From the NCBI RefSeq assembly GCF_902806685.2, contig NC_048554.1:1488001-1552000 (forward strand): 64,000 bases of DNA, read 5' to 3'. Below are positions 53,718 to 64,000 of this stretch, in pieces. The notes under the pieces are model-generated. The model ran no database searches, was not told where the DNA came from, and saw nothing but the letters and a program-made list of their open reading frames with translations. This DNA comes from Maniola hyperantus. Taxonomy: Eukaryota > Arthropoda > Insecta > Lepidoptera > Nymphalidae. A program made the position numbers and the translations under genes. How positions within the stretch are numbered: the stretch's first letter is position 1; each line of letters opens with the position of its first letter.

Positions 53718-53825
53718 AGTACGCGACAGGTCGAGACGGCAATCAGGGTCGGGATGCCCCGTACACCCACACAGCTCCCGCACTAACACGATGCGGGTGC
53801 GCGCGGGCGCTTATGTGACGTACAA
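53718..53825. mobile_element. GTACGCGACAGG MITE, right end truncated
   Basis: tagtacgcgacaggtcgaga then cccgtacacccacacagctc and gtgcgcgcgggcgc. The right terminal arm is replaced by a GCTACGT tract. Confidence 0.65.
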
Positions 53826-53849
53826 AGTAGTGCTAAAATACACCCAGGC

Positions 53850-53965
53850 TAAATCAAACAATACTACGTAACGCTACGTAATGCTACGTAACGCCATATT
53901 ATATCGATACATAAGCTACGTAACGCTACGGAGCGTGACACTACTCTACGCACAGCTACACCACG
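53850..53965 (+). repeat. degenerate GCTACGTA repeat
   Basis: tactacgtaacgctacgtaa and related units over ~115 bp, adjoining the MITE. Sequence at 53966-54942 has no assignable feature. Confidence 0.7.
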
Positions 53966-54955
53966 CGATACTTGTAAATGATTACTACACAGAATCACAT
54001 TTTATTAAAGTCGGATAACTATTCAATCTCTTCGAGTCCATAAATAAGGCTTTGGACACATCCAATTTCCCCCACTCGGCCGCCTGTCGCGGCTGTTAGG
54101 ATGTTGAAATAGTGCCTTATTGACCCCGAGGGAATATATTCACCTCACATGTACACGCGGGGCCCACTTTATTGTTTTTAGAATGAGGAACTCATTAATT
54201 CTGCTTGCTTTTGTGTGTGTTAAGCCCTTCGATTGACCGAAAGTTAAAAGTCAAAAGTCAAAAGTCAAATATTTAATTCATAATAGGTAGGTAATAAAAT
54301 ATACATTTTGATGGTCGATTGTTGGATTTGTATGATGATATATAGTGGTGATAATTTTTACGCTTATTTAAAACTAAAGCTACGACGGTTCCAAACGCGC
54401 CCAGGTCTGAGAAGAGCCCACAACAAACTCAGCCGGGTATTTTTTTTACCTAAAAGTGTGTGTCAATTAAACGTAGGAGAAAACATAACAAAAAATATAA
54501 ATAAACACGACACTTCTTTTCAAAGACGAAGTCAAAGGAAAAACTGCAGTAAAGATTTATGTAAAGAGAAAAATCTCTTAAATTAACTCGGAAAATTAGT
54601 TGTGAACTTGCTCAAAAGAGCTTCTAGGCGTTTCGTTTAGTGCAATGACGTCACAACCTCTCTAAGTCTCTAGCCAGTAAAAACTTTCCCTTTGCCTTTT
54701 CTCTTTCACATTACGTGGAGTTGACGATGAATTTTTTTATCACAGCAGATGGAAAAGTTCATAATTAAATATAATGTGTATTTTAAGGAAAATTTGTTTG
54801 TTGGTTTGGCCCATATCCGTCCCTGGGATGCTATCGCAATGTAAGCTATTTGGTGACTTTGTCAAAAACCGTGAAATACCAGAACACACACAGAAATTAC
54901 CTAGTTTCTAGAAAGAGATTAGTTGAATAATTAAATGAGAACCAAACTATAGGTT

Positions 54956-55271
54956 CGTCATCATCATGATCAACCCATCACCGGCTCACTACAGAGCACG
55001 GGTGTGTAGAGCAGAGTGAGAAGGGTTTTGGGCATGGTCTGCCACGCTGGCCAAGTGCGGATTGGAAGACTTCACACACCTTTGAAAACATTATGGAGAA
55101 CTCTCAGGCATGGAGGTTTCCTCACGATGTTTTTCTTCAACATTAAAGCAAGTGATATCTACCTATTTAATTACTTAAAACGCACATAACTCCGAAAAGT
55201 TAGAGATCGAACCTCCGACTTCCAATTAGGAGGCGGACGTCCTAACCACTAGGCTATCACAGCTTATTTAG
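54956..55271 (-). mobile_element. tRNA-derived SINE (family 2), full length
   Basis: Minus-strand head aagctgtgatagcctagtgg, body and catcatcatgatcaacccat tail. It is flanked by a clear 13-bp duplication caaactataggtt (54943-54955 and 55272-55284). DNA at 55285-55927 is unassigned. Confidence 0.88.
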
Positions 55272-55927
55272 CAAACTATAGGTTACGGTAGGCTAAATCT
55301 TTGGTTATTTCAGTAAAAAACTTATAGCGTTCATCCGAATTCATCGTGGTTATACTGGCTACCCACGGTGTGTGATTCTACGGATTATCACGCACGACCA
55401 CTTGTAACTCTACCGGGGCCTACCTAATGAATTTACCCTACCTCATATACTGATCTACCTAAAGAATACGCTTCCTATTTCATATCTTTTAGTGGCACGC
55501 GTATCATCTAACAGTAGAAACCTTTTAACATGTTGTGAACGCAATAACCCAAGGACGTTTAGAGTATCAGAAATAGTGAGTTCATCAGACCTAACGGACC
55601 TTACGGGGTATGAGCTGAGGAAGTGGGCATTCACGTATTGAATGCTCAAATGACTGTAGGTGTTCGGGCTTTGAAGGTATGTATTCACGCATAGAAACTA
55701 ACACATTATTTTGGAACGTGCGTTCGTGTATAGGAGTTGTCTGGTCGATCATTCAGTTGTTCGCGTATTGAATACCAAATGTCTACCGTGTTCGGGTATA
55801 GAATTTAAACCATTGGGGTTTAAGATGTGGGTTCAGCAATTGAGACGTATTAAAAGAAGTGTAATAATATTAGTACCCATACTCAACGTGTGTAAACCTA
55901 AATGTAAGCTCTTCCTCCTACTGTAGG

Positions 55928-56240
55928 AAGAAGAAGCCCTGTGTAATGGCACCATTCACTCCAGTTCGTGTAAAAGGGGTTAGGAGTGAATGATGGTTGA
56001 AAGCTCCGCCGCGCCTTCAACGGTGAGCTTCTGCCTTCCCTTGGTATCCTATCACATTAAGAACATAAAATACCAACGAACACGAGCTCCCCCCCCACTA
56101 CGCGTCATCATTCAAGGGATAGCGCAATGTATGCAAGCATACTGTTAGGAGAGGTGCGTTCCTCTCATGAGATAGCACGGCGCATGCAAGCATACTTTAT
56201 AGTGGCGTGTTCCACTGTAAATGGTTTGTGTAGTGTGGTG
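55928..56240 (+). repeat. hairpin and short duplications at the edge of the satellite domain
   Basis: accattcactcc and ggagtgaatgatgg form a hairpin at about 55951-55996. Two related units, gatagcgcaatgtatgcaag and gatagcacggcgcatgcaag, lie at 56118 and 56172. Confidence 0.55.
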
Positions 56241-56249
56241 TGGTGTAGG

Positions 56250-56455
56250 TATATCGATCTCTTAGAGATCTAAAGGATGAGTGGCTTACTCTACGATACC
56301 GCCGAAGCAAGCTATAAACGCAGGCCTAACCTCAATCCTTTGTGTGTGAATGAGTGTAATGATCTTAGAGATCTCAAGGATGAGCGGCTTGCACTACGAT
56401 ACCGCCGAAGCAAGTTATAATCGCAGGCCTGACCTCAATCCATTGTGTGAAGGTA
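56250..56455 (+). repeat. ~108-bp tandem duplication
   Basis: Two units (about 56250-56345 and 56358-56452) share cttagagatct, aaggatgag, ctacgataccgccgaagcaa and cctcaatcc. Confidence 0.85.
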
Positions 56456-56464
56456 TGTTGCATT

Positions 56465-57783
56465 TTATTATTTTTACTTGTAAGTGATAAAGTAGCCCAT
56501 GCTAGAAATCACTCTAGCAAAAGATTCACAAGCACTGGGGCGCTAGGCTCTCCTTTAGGCAGGATGCACAAACACCAGAGCGCTATGGTCGTCTCTCGCA
56601 TAGGTGTCTTCAAACGCTAATGCTGGGTTTTTGTATTTTACTTGTAAGTGATAAAGTACTCACGCTAGAAATCACTCTCTAGCAAAAGATTCACAAGCAC
56701 TGGGGCGCTAGGCTCTCCTTTAGGCAGGATGCACAAACACCAGAGTGCTATGGTCCTCTTTCGCTTAAGTGCTCTCGAACGCTAAAGTTGCTTATGTATT
56801 ATTTATAAATATCCATCAGAAGAATGCAACGCTCCAAGCAATATTAGGGTAACATAGAGATCAACAGACCTATCTGGTGTCTCTAGTCAATTCAATTCAA
56901 TGTTTAGACACATGCGTAGCCCAATAGGTAAGGAACGTGTCCCTTTACACACATACCCTTGTAATTTAGCACTCAGAGTGCTCGGTCTCAAGTGATAAGT
57001 CATCACTTATTTGTGTACGCTAGAAATCACTATAGTAAAGATTCACAAGCACTGGGCGCTAGGCTCTCCTTTAGGTAGGATGCACAAACACCAGAGTGCT
57101 ATGTTCCTCTCTCGCTAAAGTGCTCTCGAACGCTAAAGTTGCTTTATGTATTATTTATAAATAGCCATCAGAAGAATGCAACGCTCCAAGCAATATTAGG
57201 GTAACATAGAGATCAACAGACCTATCTGGTGTCTCTAGTCAATTCAATTCAATGTTCAGACACATGCGTAGCCCAATAGGTAAGGAACGTGTCCCTTTAC
57301 ACACATACCCTTGTAATTTAGCACTCAGAGTGCTCGGTCTCAAGTGATAAGTCATCACTTATTTGTGTACGCTAGAAATCACTATAGTAAAGATTCACAA
57401 GCACTGGGCGCTAGGCTCTCCTTTAGGTAGGATGCACAAACACCAGAGTGCTATGTTCCTCTCTCGCTAAAGTGCTCTCGAACGCTAAATTTGCTTTATG
57501 TATTATTTATAAATAGCCATCAGAAGAATGCAACGCTCCAAGCAATATTAGGGTAACATAGAGATCAACAGACCTATCTGGTGTCTCTAGTCAATTCAAT
57601 TCAATGTTTAGACACATGCGTAGCCCAATAGGTAAGGAACGTGTCCCTTTACACACATACCCTTGTAATTTAGCACTCTAGGCGCTAGGCTCTCCTTTAG
57701 GTAGGATGCACAAACACCAGAGTGCTATGTTCCTCTCTCGCTAAAGTGCTCTCGAACGCTAAAGTTGCTTTATGTATTATGCG
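56465..57783 (+). repeat. ~356-bp satellite array with nested 170-bp units
   Basis: Two ~170-bp units (56468 and 56637) precede longer units. In the long units, gaatgcaacgctccaagcaa recurs at about 56823, 57174 and 57530, and the block gattcacaagcactggggcg / gggcgctaggctctccttta recurs several times. Later units are nearly identical to each other. A last shortened unit starts at 57678. No coding frame persists through the units. Confidence 0.85.
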
Positions 57784-58800
57784 TGTATTCACTAACCACC
57801 ATAAGGCGGTTAAGTATTCCAACGAATGTCAGAGTACAAACAGAACAGCAGTATTACCTGCCCTCTGTGATCGGTAGTTATTAAAGTATGCTAGAATCAG
57901 CTCAGCAAAGGATTCACAAAGCGCCAAGTGGCGCCATTAATGGCACTAGGGTTCTCCTTCGCATAATCATCTTCCAACGCACTCCAACGTATACCAGCAA
58001 ATAGATCGAAAGTAAACACAGAGTACAACTCCGTCTGCCAGCTCAAGCAAGGATTTACCGAGTATCCTAAAGGACGCGCGGTTCACCTCGCCTAAGCAGC
58101 CACATTACCAGATCAATCATGAATCGCTTTTAGACTTTAGAAGTATCGCCCCTATAACATAAGAAAAGTATCCTTGTACTTAAAGTGGTCCCATTCTCAA
58201 ATTTTCTTACTTGAGTATAAATCTTATGTGTCGTCCAGCACATAAGTTTAATTAGATAGATTATATTATCTATTTTTATAACGTCGGTTGAGTTATTACT
58301 CAATCCACAATCCGGACGTTATTACGTAACCATTTGCGAGCACACACACCGTTCCGACCGATGGGGTCGAAGCGATGCCGCACGCGCTTTCCAACGAAAT
58401 ATTGATATTTGGATAATATTTATAATTGCACCATCTATTTAAACTGGCTTGTAAGTAATAAGAGCTATGCTCTCAAGTTATAATATTCCAAACTTGGTTT
58501 ACAATAGAGCCATGCTCCCATGTTTCCACCTACCATAGTGGTGTTCTAATAGACAGCACGTACGATCATGTGCATGCCTGCCCGCTCTTGCGTTCATTTT
58601 ATAGCACCCTGCTTTGAGACTTTGTATTTACATAAGTGTATAACCTCTGGCTATGCCAGTAAATCCCTGTATTTTACCCCTTTTTTCCACTTAGTGGTAG
58701 CATTCAATGTATGGCGCAGCGGACCCAACACGCGCAACACTGATTCGGCATTAGGACATTGACCGCTTGGTCGTTCCTTTCTTCCAATTATTCTCCTTTA
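57784..58800 (+). other. unassigned DNA between satellite blocks
   Basis: About 1 kb with degenerate echoes of the flanking satellites (for example ggattcacaaagcgcc and ttccaacgcactccaacg). No motif I can identify. Confidence 0.4.
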
Positions 58801-58807
58801 GTGAAAC

Positions 58808-58988
58808 AGCGATAGACATAGTGCAAGGTGTCACCGACAAGCACGTCTACCGTCTTAGACAACCTCACCTCCATATCATTCAACTAGTTGCACCTTAGGG
58901 AAAAAATAGCGATAGACATAGTGCAAAGTGCCACCGACAAGCACGTCTACCGTCTTAGACAACCTCACCTCCATATCATTCAACTATT
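58808..58988 (+). repeat. ~110-bp tandem duplication
   Basis: Two units share agcgatagacatagtgcaag, caccgacaagcacgtctacc and cctccatatcattcaacta. Confidence 0.88.
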
Positions 58989-58990
58989 TT

Positions 58991-59440
58991 ATAATTCCAC
59001 AGACCTGTTTAAATGAAGACTATGTCCTCTATAAGAACACTTAATACAAGCACCCATTTCCACAAATATTTCCACCACACGAGCGCTAGACTGCACGCAC
59101 CTTAGTGCGCGCATGTCCCGCCTCGCCTCTACTCATTATAGTTTCACAGACCTGTTTAATTGAAGACTATGTCTTCCTCCATAAGAGCACTTAATGCAAG
59201 CACCCATTTCCACAAATATTTCCACCACACGAGCGCTAGGCTGCACGCACCTTAGTGCGCGCATGTCCCGCCTCGCCTCTACTCATTATAGTTTCACAGA
59301 CCTGTTTAATTGAAGACTATGTCTTCCTCCATAAGAGCACTTAATGCAAGCACCCATTTCCACAAATATTTCCACCACACGAGCGCTAGGCTGCACGCAC
59401 CTTAGTGCGCGCATGTCCCGCCTCGCCTCTACTCATTATA
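58991..59440 (+). repeat. ~148-bp tandem triplication
   Basis: Three units starting near cacagacctgtttaa at 58999, 59145 and 59295. The last two look identical and the first differs at a few positions. Each holds cacgagcgctag and ccttagtgcgcgcatgtccc. DNA at 59441-59834 is unassigned. Confidence 0.9.
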
Positions 59441-59832
59441 GGTGTCTACCACTATGGTCCTCGTCAGCGTGTTAGAGTCTACGAACGTTAAGTGCTCGCA
59501 CTTCCATTACACTCACACACAAGAAGCCATATGGTCGACCACCAGTTAATTGCTCAGCCCTCGCGGACCACCCCTTGCAATGATAAGGGAATTTGTTCTT
59601 TCACATAAGTGTTCGAACTGTGGCCCAACGCAGTAGAGAAAACTAATGTCAAGTGTTTGATTTTGATTCTAACTCCCGCGACCGTCTGGTCCGCAGGCTC
59701 CAACCGACTAGAGACAGTTTTCCTCGATAGACTACATTGACTGGCGGCTGTATGAAAACCTAAATAAAAACCGAATTTCTCATGCACCGACTAGACTGAC
59801 TGACTTACATTGATAAAAAAAATTATATACAT

Positions 59833-59834
<2 letters not shown>

Positions 59835-59904
<70 letters not shown>

Positions 59905-59927
59905 CAAATTTTTTTTTTTTTTTTTTT
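59835..59927 (-). repeat. ~93-bp poly-T tract
   Basis: Seventy T, then caaa, then 19 T. It could be the poly-A tail of a minus-strand retroposed RNA, or a sequencing/assembly length artefact. Confidence 0.9.
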
Positions 59928-59972
59928 AAGGTCCCTATGTTGTATGTAGGCTATGTTCGTTACACACTGAAC

Positions 59973-60262
59973 CCGTAGTACAAGATTTTACGTCTCACCA
60001 AACCAAACCAAATTCGAGAGTCAAAATACTTCCGCGTTACAGTAAAATGGACCTAAACAGCCATGAATTGAAGTCAAATATTCAATGCCACTGATTTTAA
60101 TTTCGCAATGTTTCCGCTTGGAGCGCTGGCTGTAGAAGTGCAGACAAACTTGAGCTTTAAAACAAGGCATTTAAGATCCAGTTTACTGTAACGCGGAAGT
60201 ATTTCGACTCTCGAATTTGGTTTGGTTTGGTGAGACGTAAAATCTTGTACTACGGGTACTGA
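59973..60262 (-). mobile_element. MITE family B, copy 2 (opposite orientation)
   Basis: cccgtagtacaagattttac at left, taaaatcttgtactacggg at right, inverted over ~70 bp. The interior is the reverse complement of that in 22966-23265. DNA at 60263-60782 is unassigned. Confidence 0.8.
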
Positions 60263-60782
60263 GCTCGGATGACGACGACGACGTGTCTGCACTACGGGCA
60301 ATACTCTTCCCATGTTGCGACGGTGAGGGCTGGTCCGCGTCCATTCGCAATGTCACGCACCGTGAGAAGCCAGCATGAGAACCTATTTTACCTACCTCCA
60401 TCCACTAATTTTATTGTTTGAAGTTAGTCATAGCGAAAATATGCTCGAGGCGATACTTATACTAAGTATAAGTAGATACATATTTATGGTTAGAGTTTAC
60501 CTTAACAGCATTATTTAAAATCCATAATTTATATGCAGATAAGGGACTCCGCGAAGCTTGAAAAGGCGTTGAAACAATTTCTGTGCAAATCATTTAATTT
60601 TAAAACGTTTTCATTACAGACACGGCGCCGTTTTGACGGACCGTTGAATTGATATTATATCGGTTATCGCTATTAGAGGAGACCGATATTGGCTGTTGTC
60701 AGATAAAAATCGGTCTTTTGAAGTTTTTTTTTCAAGCTAAAAAACCGGTCAAGTGCGAGTCGGGCGCGCACGAATGGTTCCT

Positions 60783-60990
60783 AGTGGAAGGCTTCAGCCG
60801 TGGCTATAGTTACCATCCTACCGGCAAAGCCGTACCGCCAAGCGATTTAGCGTTCCGGTACGATGCCGTGTAGAAACCAAAGGGGTGTGGCTGCCATACA
60901 CCTTCCGGGTTAGCCCGCTTCCATCTTAGTCTGCTTACTTACCACCAGGTGAGATTGCAATCAAGGGCTAACTTGAATTTGAATAATAAT
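60783..60990 (+). mobile_element. tRNA-derived SINE (family 1), head missing
   Basis: ggaaggcttcagccgtggct, gcgttccggtacgatgccgt and gagattgcaatcaagggcta. It is preceded by a GGGTTCCG-family edge (aaaccggtcaagtgcgagtc, 60740-60760). Confidence 0.8.
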
Positions 60991-61098
60991 TAAAAAAACT
61001 TTATTTATTAAAAATGTGCTTTTTAATAAGTAAAAAATCCGTGAACCTGACATTAACTTAGATCTCTTACGATTAGACAAGTACTCTAATTAGGCAAT

Positions 61099-61238
61099 TA
61101 AATATTCGTGAGGAAACCTTCCTGAGAGTTCTCCATAATGTTCTAAAAGCAAGTCTGCCAATCCACTGCTGCAGCATGGCAGACTATGCCCTTCTGATTC
61201 TGAGAGGACACCCGTGATGGGTTGATCATGATGATGAT
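61099..61238 (+). mobile_element. tRNA-derived SINE (family 2), truncated
   Basis: gtgaggaaaccttcctgaga to cccgtgatgggttgatcatg and (ATG)n. The head is missing. Confidence 0.7.
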
Positions 61239-61248
61239 GCAGAACAAC

Positions 61249-61452
61249 ACACACTCGTACAGTACGCGGCAGAAAATAATGTACATCGATCTTTAGAAGG
61301 AGATAGCGAATTGGTACAGCATTAAGACAGGTTGAGACCGACAAAACGTCATAGAGGAATGTTATGAGTGACAGAGACAACGCTCTGCAAAGCCGAAATG
61401 TCGAAAGGCCGATGTACATTATTTTCCGCCGCGTACTGTACGAGTGTGTGTG
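61249..61452. mobile_element. MITE with ~43-bp inverted ends, between two SINE copies
   Basis: cacactcgtacagtacgcgg at left and ccgcgtactgtacgagtgtg at right, extended by gaaaataatgtacatcg / cgatgtacattattttc. The interior relates to 45241-45510. Confidence 0.8.
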
Positions 61453-61662
61453 GTAGCCTAGTGGTTAGGACGTCCGCCTTCTAATAAATAAATAAAACCT
61501 GCATGCCTGAGAGTTCTCCATAATGTGCTCAAAGGTGTGTGAAGTCTACCAATCAGCACATGGTCAGCGTGGTAGACTATGGCCAAAACCCTTCTCACTC
61601 TGAGAGGAGACCCGTGCTCTGTAGTGAGCCGGCGATGGGTTGATCATGATGATGATGATGAC
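61453..61662 (+). mobile_element. tRNA-derived SINE (family 2), internally deleted
   Basis: The head gtagcctagtggttaggacg runs into taaataaataaaacctgcat, skipping the B box and about 90 bp. The tail is tgatcatgatgatgatgatg. Confidence 0.78.
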
Positions 61663-61746
61663 TGTACCAGTACTTTAGCATCCATTGCTGAACCATTAAA
61701 AAATATTATTATTTTACTCCCTTTATAACCTCTCGCACTGCCAAGG

Positions 61747-61858
61747 GTGACTGGTAGAGATCTCTCATAGAGATAAGTGCTTCCCTGTCCACTTTTGCTC
61801 TCTTTTTCTCTTTACTGTAAATGTTTTTGGTACAAATAAAAAATAAATAAAATATCTT
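61747..61858 (+). repeat. retroposon tail family TTGCCTGGTAG..GATCGC, diverged
   Basis: gactggtagagatctctcat, gagataagtgcttccc and an A-rich end ataaaaaataaataaaa, as in 33396-33520. DNA at 61859-62255 is unassigned. Confidence 0.5.
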
Positions 61859-62255
61859 TTGTCCAAACATTAGATCCAAGATGTCGTCTTTCCAAATGTT
61901 GGTCGTTTCGACAAATTGACCGAAAGATTGGAGCGAAAATTTCCGTTAATAGCATTGAAACGGGCACATCTGTCGGTGAGGCGCTAACAGTTTGTTTTTA
62001 TGGAAATTGTACCGTTGCCCTTTCCGCTTACGATAAGGAAACCAAACACCCACCTTACGCCACTAATTGGAAGGCTGGACACAATATGAGCTTCGCATGT
62101 ATTTCGTGACTGTGCATCCCACAATAATAATATATCAAGGAATTTCATAGGTAAAACGTCGTATGTCGAACCACCCTCGATATTGCATCACATTTTAATG
62201 ATTATATTCTCTTTAAAGGTAATGTTAAAAAGTCTATCTCTAGTCTATAAAACAT

Positions 62256-62590
62256 ACAGAAAAACTTATCACAAAAAAATTTATATTTACAAAAAATATA
62301 CGCCGTCCAAATGGTCATTTATGGGCATTGTACCCAAAACACTGGCGCTATTACCTCGCTGAACGGCAAGGCTCAACCGTTGAGCGAAATAAGCACCAGC
62401 TCTTGGGTCACCAGACGCGTGGATCAGCTTTATAAAAGCTTTCGTGTCCGATGACCATGGGCCCAGAGTCTCAAACGCAAGCGCCGCAAATACATAGTCC
62501 TTACTAATTCTCTTTGATTTTAATTTTAATTTTGGCAGTTGCGTTTTTTGCGTTATGCGCGTATTTAATGTCTTTAAAAATGGCACTCAA
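62256..62590 (-). pseudogene. LINE ORF2 C-terminal fragment
   Basis: The minus frame (62586-62287) includes YVFAALAFETLGPWSSDTKA, GDPRAGAYFAQRLSLAVQRG and NSASVLGTM, with a stop at 62287-62289. A FAxETLGPW block followed by SGDPRAGxYxxQRxSLAxQRGN is the typical C-terminus of a common insect LINE group. The 3' side shares aaaaacttatcac with 5937-5949. DNA at 62591-62955 is unassigned. Confidence 0.65.
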
Positions 62591-62957
62591 ATGTCTCATC
62601 TTAAACCAAGCTTATTTACGCCTCGCGGATATAGATAAGTAGTAGTATCTATACCACCACAAGTAGACATTCAAATACTTAAGTAGACTTTTCAAACTCT
62701 TTTAAAATCAAAGATCGGTCTGTTGAATGTGTAATTTATTTTATCTAAGTAAGTAAGTAGGTATAACACGTAAAATTTAAATCCTCGCGCGCCACTTTAA
62801 CTTTTTGTATCAAATTTCATATACTCAACCGCGACGCATGCGCGAACTGACTTCTTTGATAAAGGACCCCGGATGGGTTCGAAACTAGTCGGGCTAACGT
62901 CGACTAAATACGTGAGTAAGCCGGGTGTGAGATATGTATTATATCCATGTCAAAAGT

Positions 62958-63002
62958 ACGATCTTAGTCCTTATTTTAAAGGTGAACCATACTTTTGACA
63001 TG
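62958..63002. repeat. short inverted repeat CATGTCAAAAGTA
   Basis: catgtcaaaagtacgatctt at left and ccatacttttgacatg at right. It may be one end of a small foldback element. DNA to 63469 is otherwise unassigned. Confidence 0.5.
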
Positions 63003-63469
63003 ACAGTAACTGACCCATAAAGTTGGCCCACAAAAATGGCGCGTGAGGAGTAATTTTTTACGGACCATACCATTGATACCGAATCATTTGTACCCTACTT
63101 TGGTATACCTACCATTTCTCACAGAATTTGGTATTTTCCATCTGTCTTCGGTGGTCTTCGGTTGTCGCACAATGTTTGTTTATGGGCTAAGGCAGATCTA
63201 TAAATCGTCGGCTGGTTTGCATAAAAACTTACAGCGACGTGATCTTAGGGTAAAATGATGAATTGAATCGTAAATCTTGTTTTAGTTAGTAGGTACTCCA
63301 TGTTTTGTTTATATCACAATTTCCATAAAAGACATAAAGTAAAAGCCCCACCATACAAATGAAATACGTAGGTAAAATATACCAACTTAAAGATCTTAAT
63401 TTATATTTTTTTTGGTAAAACTAGACGATGCCCGCGGTTTAACGACGTGGATTTAAGTAAGTAGATAAT

Positions 63470-63675
63470 AGTTTTTAAGGTTCCGTACCTCAAAAGGAAA
63501 AATGGAACCCTTATAGGATCACTTTATTGTCTGTCTGTCTATCTGTCTATGTGTCCGTCATGTCTAGAAAACTATAAAACTATAGGGTACTTCCCGTTGA
63601 CCTAGAATCATATAATTTGATAGATAGGTAAGTTTTATAGCACAAGTAAAGGAATAATTATCGGAAAACCTAGAT
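63470..63675 (+). mobile_element. GGGTTCCGTACC repeat, left part, interrupted
   Basis: ttttaaggttccgtacctca, tgtctgtctgtctatctgtc and tacttcccgttgacctagaa. It resumes at about 63831 (aaaccgtaaatatgtggtta) after an inserted retroposon. Confidence 0.75.
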
Positions 63676-63833
63676 TATAACATGGGGTTATTCAAGAGGC
63701 GGACTAACAAATTCCTAAAAGGCCGGCAACGCATCGGCGCGGTTCCTCTGGTGCTGCAAATGTTCATGGGCGGCGGTAATCACTTAACATCAGGTGACCC
63801 GCCTGCTCGTTTGCTCGCTATATCTATTTAAAA
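63676..63833 (+). mobile_element. SINE-like retroposon (CGGCAACGCATCGGCG family)
   Basis: It contains gaggcggactaacaaattcc, ggccggcaacgcatcggcgc, ggcggtaatcacttaacatc and a short A tail (63830-63837). It lies inside the repeat at 63470, with an aaaacc duplication candidate at the edges. The final 63850-64000 is unassigned. Confidence 0.75.
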
Positions 63834-64000
63834 AAAACCGTAAATATGTGGTTACATCCGCGCTTAATAAGCGCTCTACACGTTAATTAGTCATAGATAA
63901 ACTAACTTACAGTTACAAGATTATTATGAACAAAACTGAATTTGAATACAAGCCGCATTCGCTCTCAAAGGAGCGGGCCCGCTCCATTGACGCCGGCTCA

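Noticed and set aside
55285..55950. Possible host gene exons near the satellite domain
   Set aside because: Short frames only, with no splice-consistent coding run and no recognisable protein family.
62817..62960. Possible retroelement end around gggttcgaaactagtcgggc
   Set aside because: The block looks repeat-like but has no partner in the window and no coding match, so it was left unassigned.

Overview
This window looks like intergenic DNA from a lepidopteran (moth or butterfly) nuclear genome. The evidence is the repeat content: Lep1-type Helitrons ending in CTAG behind a short GC hairpin, two tRNA-derived SINE families typical of Lepidoptera, RTE-like LINE tails ending in TGATGA repeats, and the dispersed GGGTTCCGTACC/CTTGGCCGG family. 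I find no host protein-coding gene. Every long open frame that I can assign belongs to a mobile element.

Region by region: (1) 1-1977 holds a MITE, a Helitron end and unassigned AT-rich DNA. (2) 1978-6868 is a DIRS-type tyrosine-recombinase retrotransposon with inverted terminal repeats, a diagnostic internal complementary region and degenerate gag, RT/RNase H and recombinase. (3) 7000-10200 holds short repeats and LINE tails. (4) 10245-13168 is a 5'-truncated non-LTR retrotransposon (minus strand, 827-codon frame) inserted into another repeat. (5) 13759-14030 is a LINE fragment. (6) 14351-16777 is an LTR-flanked element with no recognisable coding capacity (403-bp terminal repeats, 5-bp target duplication). 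(7) 17021-23488 holds SINEs, MITEs and palindromes. (8) 23684-28260 is a young gypsy-type element on the minus strand with apparently identical 382-bp LTRs and a 749-codon frame whose RT and RNase H catalytic positions are substituted. It sits inside a ~214-bp tandem repeat that continues to about 29020.

(9) 29290-39340 holds palindromic MITEs, Helitrons, nested SINE/LINE copies and an inverted pair of tRNA-like sequences. (10) 39345-42424 is a head-to-tail array of Helitron-like units. (11) 42484-43736 is a huge near-perfect inverted repeat (arms of about 0.61-0.63 kb, 16-bp spacer). (12) 43800-55290 holds minisatellites, foldbacks and SINEs. (13) 56046-59440 is a chain of several unrelated tandem repeats, followed by a long poly-T run. 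(14) 59970-64000 holds MITEs, SINEs, a LINE fragment and a nested SINE insertion.

The elements do not form a pathway; what links them is nesting and recent amplification. The strongest leads for something undescribed are the long inverted repeat (possible hairpin-RNA/siRNA source), the catalytically substituted but open gypsy frame in a recent insertion, the non-coding LTR element at 14351-16777, the Helitron array, and the well-preserved DIRS termini. Alignments, identities and boundaries were read by eye, so all ends are approximate unless a target duplication is given.
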